The notes under the pieces are model-generated. The model made no database searches. It saw nothing but the letters and a program-made list of their open reading frames with translations, and was not told where the DNA came from. From NCBI RefSeq assembly GCF_000972845.2, contig NC_040017.1:1014642-1078641 (forward strand): a DNA stretch of 64,000 nt, read 5' to 3'. Each line of letters opens with the position of its first letter. Position 1 is the stretch's first letter. Origin of the DNA: Larimichthys crocea. Lineage: Eukaryota > Chordata > Actinopteri > Sciaenidae. This document shows, in pieces, positions 58,584 to 64,000 of this stretch. Position numbers and translations under genes: made by a program.

Positions 58584-60118
58584 CAACAAGTACTTGAGAC
58601 ATGGCAGGATGGAGGTGCCAGAGATCACCATCACTGCTGTACCTGTCAACACCAACCACATCAGTCTTTTTTCATGTAGAGTTGGTGATCTTCTGCTACA
58701 TAAAACAGAAATGTATTTTTTATTTTATTTTATTTTATGGTAAACATTAAAAAGTGTATAGAATTTTAACAGCAATGTCTCCTTCATTCAAAGACCAGCT
58801 CTGTTTCAAATGTCAGCGTGTCTGTGCTTGGTTTGACATTATCATAACATCATATTCTGTTTAACATGATTATCTTATCTTTAATATCATAATACAAACC
58901 ATATGTGTAACTTTAACTACTCTTGTGGAGGGCACAGCAGAGTTCAGGTGAGCAGGCAGCATGGAGTTCAGAGATACAGGTGTCAGATTCAGAGAAAAGA
59001 TCTCAAAATGCACAGCAGAGATGATTATTTAGAATATCTCCAATATTATAGTTCTGATAGTTCAACCACGATCCCCCCCAAAAAGGTTGTGACACACAAT
59101 TTGAAATTCATCGTCATCGTCAGACCACAACACACTTTTTGCCCGAACGACCAGAACCTTTCAATTATGCCCAATCATGACACAGTCATCTGCAAAGAAT
59201 GAATCATTTTGATCATGCCTTTTATTTCCCTTTTACATATATATTTTTTGGATTGTGTGTCAGGCACCAATCAGAATGAGTGTGTATATATGTGAAAAGT
59301 GTCAATATTAAATACTTTGTCTTTGAACTGTATTCACTTGAACATAGTGTGTTATATTTATGGTTTCCATACGTTTTTTGTGAACGAGGTTGTAAGTTGA
59401 AAAATTCAAATCACCTCAATATCGTCTATCAACCATTCATCATTGTTACGTGATCGGAATGCCAATCAGCACGAACCTAGGTCTACAGTTCAAGAGAATA
59501 TGGAAACCTATTCAGACTAAAGGCTGTACTGTATGTATGACCCACTGTGGGATAAAGTCATACCATGGAGTGACTGACTAATGCAGCAGTCCTGCCTCTT
59601 ATCATGCACCATTATATGGATATTCTGTAGGTGAGCTCTTACTATATGAACATAATCTACAATAATCTATGTCTTTTCATCAAATTACCAACCTTCATCT
59701 ATAATATGCAGTCAGAGGGCTTGAGAGCGACCCACAGATCCCGATGTAATTACACACTATGCCTCTTCCCGGCCCACATACCATTCTGTCCCAATTCCCC
59801 ACTGTTTGGAAATCAGGGCTATGCTGGTGACAAGTTACAGTACACATGCCCCGGTTAACCTTTGATGTGAACATGTTCTTTTCTGGGGGAATGATATGGA
59901 GGCCAAAACCACGAGGGGCTACAGACTATCCCTGCAAACTGTACGGCTTCAAAGTCCTGTCTCTAATTTGAACCTTTTGTGCCACTTAAAAAGCCCATGG
60001 ACTAATTTGACTCTGGCATGTAACAACCGTTTGGAGGAATGTTTGTCTGTCGTGTGTGTGTGAGTTAGTGTGTGACCACAGGCCTACCTGCTTTGATCAT
60101 GGCACTGGAAGATTATGA
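58584..60118. other. Noncoding sequence without recognisable genes
   Basis: A (TTTTA)n patch lies at 58713-58737. The 99-codon frame at 58903-59202 has no recognised domain. Confidence 0.5.
58713..58737. repeat. (TTTTA)n short tandem repeat
   Basis: About four to five units of TTTTA. Confidence 0.9.
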
Positions 60119-60124
60119 CAACAC

Positions 60125-60185
<61 letters not shown>
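60119..60185. repeat. (AC)n microsatellite
   Basis: About 67 bp of AC, interrupted by two CATAC units near the left end. Confidence 0.97.
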
Positions 60186-60187
<2 letters not shown>

Positions 60188-61679
60188 AGATTAATCAAAA
60201 CTACATGCAGCACCATGTCTGTGTCACTGCAAAGAGCATGTAGACACAGATGCATGAACACTGAGATAAGACTTACAGATCACTTGTGGTATTAAAATCT
60301 TATTTACTTACATTGGAACAGCACTCAATCCACGATTCCCACTAAGGCTGGGGCAAGTGTTTGGCCCATTGTGGATTTAATAGCTTAATATCTAACCTTC
60401 CAAAGACAAAGGTTAAGTGTTTTCGTGAATGCATCATACAGCATCACCCAGAGACCAGCGTTACGAGAGTGGAGCATTAGCAGAGTGGAGCGCTGAACTG
60501 CAGCACGATCATTTGGTTTGCAGTTTCCAGAGGAACACACCTGTGCAGTCATTTGAATAAAGACAGTTTTCCTTGGAATGAATGTCACAGCAAACAGAGG
60601 ATTCTCGGCTGGCAGCAGACTGCAACATGTTACTGCAGTTCACCTTTCGGATTTAAAAACTGATGTAAACTCTTTAACTACTTTCTTTGCTTTCAGACAG
60701 TGAGCTTAACTGACAGTTATGCTCCATGTTGCAATTTAGTGGACTAAAAAATGAGTGAACGGTTTGGCACATGGTCTGCTGGAATACGTGGCTATAAATA
60801 GTGCCCCATTTTTAATTATTAAAAAAGTCTCCACCGATTTCACTTTGCACCGCTTTAACATTGTCTGGCTCATGATGGACACAAGGATGTAGCAAACATC
60901 AATGCAGTGCAAAGTGAGATCTTTTCAGGTATTTATTCCACACATTATATTTCTTTATCAAAACCTGGTGCCTACATTACCCCAAATGCAACTGCAGACT
61001 GTTTGGTTTTAGATTTAGATTTGTTGTGTTAGTATCAGCTAATGTAGCCTCAAGCTGAGTTGAGGAGCGGACTACAGAGGTCTGATAAGCTCATAACTCC
61101 CAACCTCAGATTCATTTTCATTTCCTTGTCCTCAGTAACAAACATCATGCAGCTGCACACAAACCAGGCTTCCAGGTGTGGCATTTAACTTTAAATCGAC
61201 ACATGGTTTTGATTTGAGACTCGATTCTGAATGGAATTGTGACTGAAGTGTGAGATTCCCAAAGATAACTAACCCTATTACACAATCAATGTGGGATGTA
61301 AAGACTGAATGCAATGCAGGGAGATGAAAAAAGACTTTTAGGGAACCTCAATGCCTCACAAATTATGAATTATTCCTCAAAAGGAAAAAGGTCTAACATG
61401 CTGGAATCACAGAGACAGGATTATACAAAAAACATAAAACGGGTTAGACCCTCAGTTTATGTTGTGTTATGTCAGCACTGCTGTATTTCAACTAAATTCT
61501 CTATTTGACTACTAAAACAAAAAAACACACACACACAAACAACATACCAATCCTATTACAACTGCAACCAATAAACACACACGCACACAAACACACATTG
61601 CTTACACTCCTCTTATATCAAAGACGATGTGAGGAATTCCCTTCGGCGTGACAGACAGGCGTTTTCCATGATTCTAGCC
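60186..61679. other. Noncoding sequence without recognisable genes
   Basis: Short CA runs occur near 61528-61536 and 61576-61596. Nothing else was recognised. Confidence 0.5.
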
Positions 61680-61830
61680 AACTGTGGCCACGGTGGCCAT
61701 GACATCAGCAAGAGGGAGCTACCTCTGGGGACCAATGATTAATTAACATGGCTTCAGCCGGCAGTGCCGCACAGGATGTGATCTAATTGACAGTGGGTAA
61801 TTATGTAATGGCCTCGCCTTGTAAAAGGAG
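61680..61830. promoter_or_regulatory. Candidate enhancer with PBX/HOX- and MEIS-type sites
   Basis: A repeat-free segment with clustered homeodomain-type words: a CCAAT followed by TGATTAATTAA at 61736-61746 (TGATTAAT is the PBX-HOX composite form), TAATTGACAG at 61784-61793 (TGACAG is the MEIS/TGIF core), and GGTAATTATGTAAT at 61796-61809. Clustering within 75 bp suggests a developmental enhancer. This is inferred from motifs alone. Confidence 0.3.
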
Positions 61831-62024
61831 ATGAGCTGGAAGTACTGTAACTCAGAGTGGAAATGCAGAAGTGCCGTGCACACTGGAAAACACACACACA
61901 CAACTAAATGAGGCTGGTTTGTTTTCCTGTCGTTGCCCTTTTACCCTGCCGAAGTGGGGGTGGTTTGCTGGGCGTCGAGGGGGTGGTGGAGGTAGTCATC
62001 CCTCGCTCGGTAATGGGCCCGCCT

Positions 62025-62115
62025 GTGTTTGTTTTCCCTGGCTGAAATGTCATGAAGCAGTCGGGCCCTTTGATCCGGAATTAATGTCACCACAATATGT
62101 GTCATTATCTGGGAG
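62025..62115. promoter_or_regulatory. Candidate conserved noncoding element with TCF- and RUNX-type sites
   Basis: A repeat-free segment with CTTTGAT (TCF/LEF form) at 62068-62074, GAATTAATG just after it and ACCACAAT (RUNX form) at 62089-62096, flanked by GC-rich words. The call is inferred from motifs; conservation is untested. Confidence 0.25.
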
Positions 62116-63176
62116 CCGGGCACCACTTCACATCCCACTTATTGGAAAAAGAAACGTGACTAAGATGCTGCTCACTAAATAATTTGTACAGGGCAGGGAG
62201 GTAACGCATGCCAGTGGAGACCTGTGATTGGGTGAGTGTGGAAGAAACCGATCACAAACACAACAACGTGGCACCTGTGAACATCTTTAGTGTTTAGTCA
62301 TGAAGAAATGAGGCAGACACTAAGCAAAGATGCTACAGTGCAGTTTACAGTGTAGTTTACTATGAGGCTTCAAGTCCCCGTCAAGTTTTATCTGTCCATC
62401 TGTCCTCCATCCTCCAGCATCTGGACCAACACTGACACAAAGTCATATTTTCGGTATGTGCAGGTATTCTTCATGGCGTTTGTCATTTGTGTGTCATTTT
62501 CTCATAAACATAAATAAAAAGTTGTTGATGACGTCATCCTGCACTCAGGGGCGTGTACTAATTTTACATCCAATTAAACGTTTTCCCTGTCCTGATGCCG
62601 CCGGAGTGAAGTGCATCTATGTCCGGGCTTCACTGATTACTGTAGAAAGCACAACTTTAGAACTTCATTCATGATTCTGGTGAAATTGGCTCAGATTTTA
62701 TTCACAATATATCTGCTGCTTTTCCCTCTGATGTGCTCCAGCTGATTTGCAGACTTTATGAAGCAAAGATTTATAAGTAGTAAACTGCTAACTGTTGTTA
62801 GTTCGGTCAGCCGTGTGATGCCAGGAACCAATCATAGTGCTAGTTTTCAGTCTTCATTAGTGGACTGGGTTTCCTCCACTGAGTAAATGATATGATTCGT
62901 TCTAAATGTTCTGTTTTGTTGTAAAGAAGGAACACTTTAATACCAATAACTGCACTTTTGTAAAAGCATACTCAGTGAATCATATTTTTCTCCCTCTATC
63001 AGTATGTGGCAGTATGCTATATGTTAACGGTGATGATGTATTGCAACACAAATGATCCTAATTAGATACTGAAAAACGACTGCTGTCATCAGCAGTGAAC
63101 AGCTGAGAAAATAAAATCAGTCTGCGCCTACTCCACTGTTTTTAGAAAAATGCAGATCAAATGATTCTGTGATCAC

Positions 63177-63177
<1 letters not shown>
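62116..63177. other. Noncoding sequence without recognisable genes
   Basis: No gene, RNA or transposon signature was recognised. Confidence 0.5.

Positions 63178-63207
<30 letters not shown>
63178..63207. repeat. (TTA)10 trinucleotide repeat
   Basis: About ten TTA units without interruption. Confidence 0.96.
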
Positions 63208-63277
63208 CTTGTACTTCAATAAAACCTTAAGCAGCTACGTGTGAATAACAACCTGGTGCTCTTCCTGTCCTCTACAG

Positions 63278-63397
63278 TTACTATAGGAATAGTAGCTGGT
63301 ATCATCTGTTGGCTTTCTAGTTTGGCTGGGCGGGCACACAGAATGACCAAATCCACATATTACAGAAGAGGAGGCTGTCACTGTGATCATGAGGAAG
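63278..63397 (+). CDS. Possible small exon (unrecognised)
   Basis: A pyrimidine-rich acceptor (CTTCCTGTCCTCTACAG) precedes 120 bp followed by a strong donor, GAAG|GTAAAGTA. One frame is open throughout and for about 300 bp around it. The translation begins with a hydrophobic run 'TIGIVAGIICWLSSLAG' followed by basic residues, a membrane-anchor-like arrangement, then 'GGCHCDHEEG'. I do not recognise it and no partner exon was found. Chance is a realistic explanation. Confidence 0.12.
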
Positions 63398-64000
63398 GTA
63401 AAGTACAAGTTGAACTTAAAGTGCCGACCTGGAATCAGATTAGAAACGGCTTTGATCTTAATCCTGACGCTAGAGGAAATGAGGAAACGCTAATACAGCG
63501 TTTTTGGGCACCCTTTGATGTTAAAAATGGGGCGTGGGCCTGAACACGGCGAGTGACCTAATGAACAACAACTATTACCATTTGCCATGATGTGATTCTC
63601 TTTCCTACAATGATCACAACATACTGCCGCCCCCGAATTCTTCCTCAACTTAAAGATCCCAGGAACAAATATTAACGCTGCCGTGTTGTGTTAAGGTCAG
63701 GAATTAGTGTCTGAATATGGAATACAGGCCTTAGAGGAAAAGAGAGGGCATAAAAGTGGCTCTGCAGAGGGCTAAAATAACAGTCTGACTACACTAGTCT
63801 CAGCTCCATCTGCTTCTAATTACTCACTATCCTTGAGATGGAGGAGAGAGGGGGGTGAGTACAACAGGAACTCATGTCAGCGCTGGGTTACATGACTGAC
63901 GGAGGCTGGGAAACGAACTTGCTTCATTTCAGGATAGCAAGCCCTGTTACCTGGGAGCTGTGTTTTCATGCATGTCTCAACTTGTGAGCGTGTGTATATG
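63398..64000. other. Noncoding sequence to the window edge
   Basis: The open frame continues to 63540 but has no recognised domain. A TATA-like GCATAAAAG occurs near 63749 without other promoter features. Nothing else was recognised. Confidence 0.4.

Noticed and set aside
1..64000. CRISPR array or prokaryotic-type system
   Set aside because: The tandem arrays are dinucleotide to heptanucleotide microsatellites without spacers. The sequence has vertebrate noncoding character throughout.

Overview
The window looks like euchromatic nuclear DNA of a bony fish, most likely a spiny-rayed (percomorph) teleost. The grounds are a very high density of long AC/GT microsatellites, a tRNA-headed SINE with a body typical of percomorphs, 3' remnants of L2-type and Rex1-like LINEs, and several small non-autonomous DNA transposon families that I recognise as common in such genomes. 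There is no bacterial-style gene packing. I could not support a single complete protein-coding gene, rRNA, tRNA or known microRNA. Nearly all open frames are short chance frames or translations of simple repeats. The window is best read as a 64-kb intergenic or large-intron stretch.

Layout. 1-9 kb: a local 98-bp duplication, two copies of a dispersed noncoding repeat (called family B here), dense AC/GT tracts at 4.7-5.2 kb, a LINE 3' tail, a Z-DNA-type tract and a perfect 30-bp direct repeat. 8-12 kb: two copies of a MITE with TTAA ends (family A). 13.7-14.1 kb: a clean 373-bp hAT-type MITE with a perfect 8-bp target-site duplication, next to a candidate regulatory element with a paired-class homeodomain site. 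18.8-19 kb: a CpG- and GC-box-rich island. 21-29 kb: a third family A copy, TA, GA, GT and AC tracts, a candidate enhancer near 26.7 kb and a perfect hairpin inside a CA/TG tract. 30.2 kb: a G-quadruplex-type G-rich block. 31.8-32.4 kb: a 5'-truncated, decayed L2-clade LINE. 34-35 kb: a hAT-like element (family C) and a family A fragment. 37.8-38 kb: the SINE. 41-45 kb: family A and B copies, an ancient 'GGGCTGCAACTA' hAT-like MITE, a possible exon and a minus-strand LINE tail. 48.3-48.7 kb: a second, inverted family C copy followed by a near-perfect palindrome. 49-64 kb: microsatellites, a TATA-like site, an inverted family A copy, LINE tail debris, two candidate enhancers near 61.7 and 62.1 kb, and a possible small exon near the right edge.

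No genes can be shown to work together here. The most useful signals are the transposon family structure (TTAA-flanked MITE, hAT MITE with target-site duplication, and a pair of family C copies whose 188-bp cores are almost identical although their ends have diverged), repeated inverted GT/AC microsatellite pairs, and a few repeat-free segments with clustered homeodomain-type motifs. Family identities rest on recognition of terminal sequences and comparison of copies within the window. No database search was possible.
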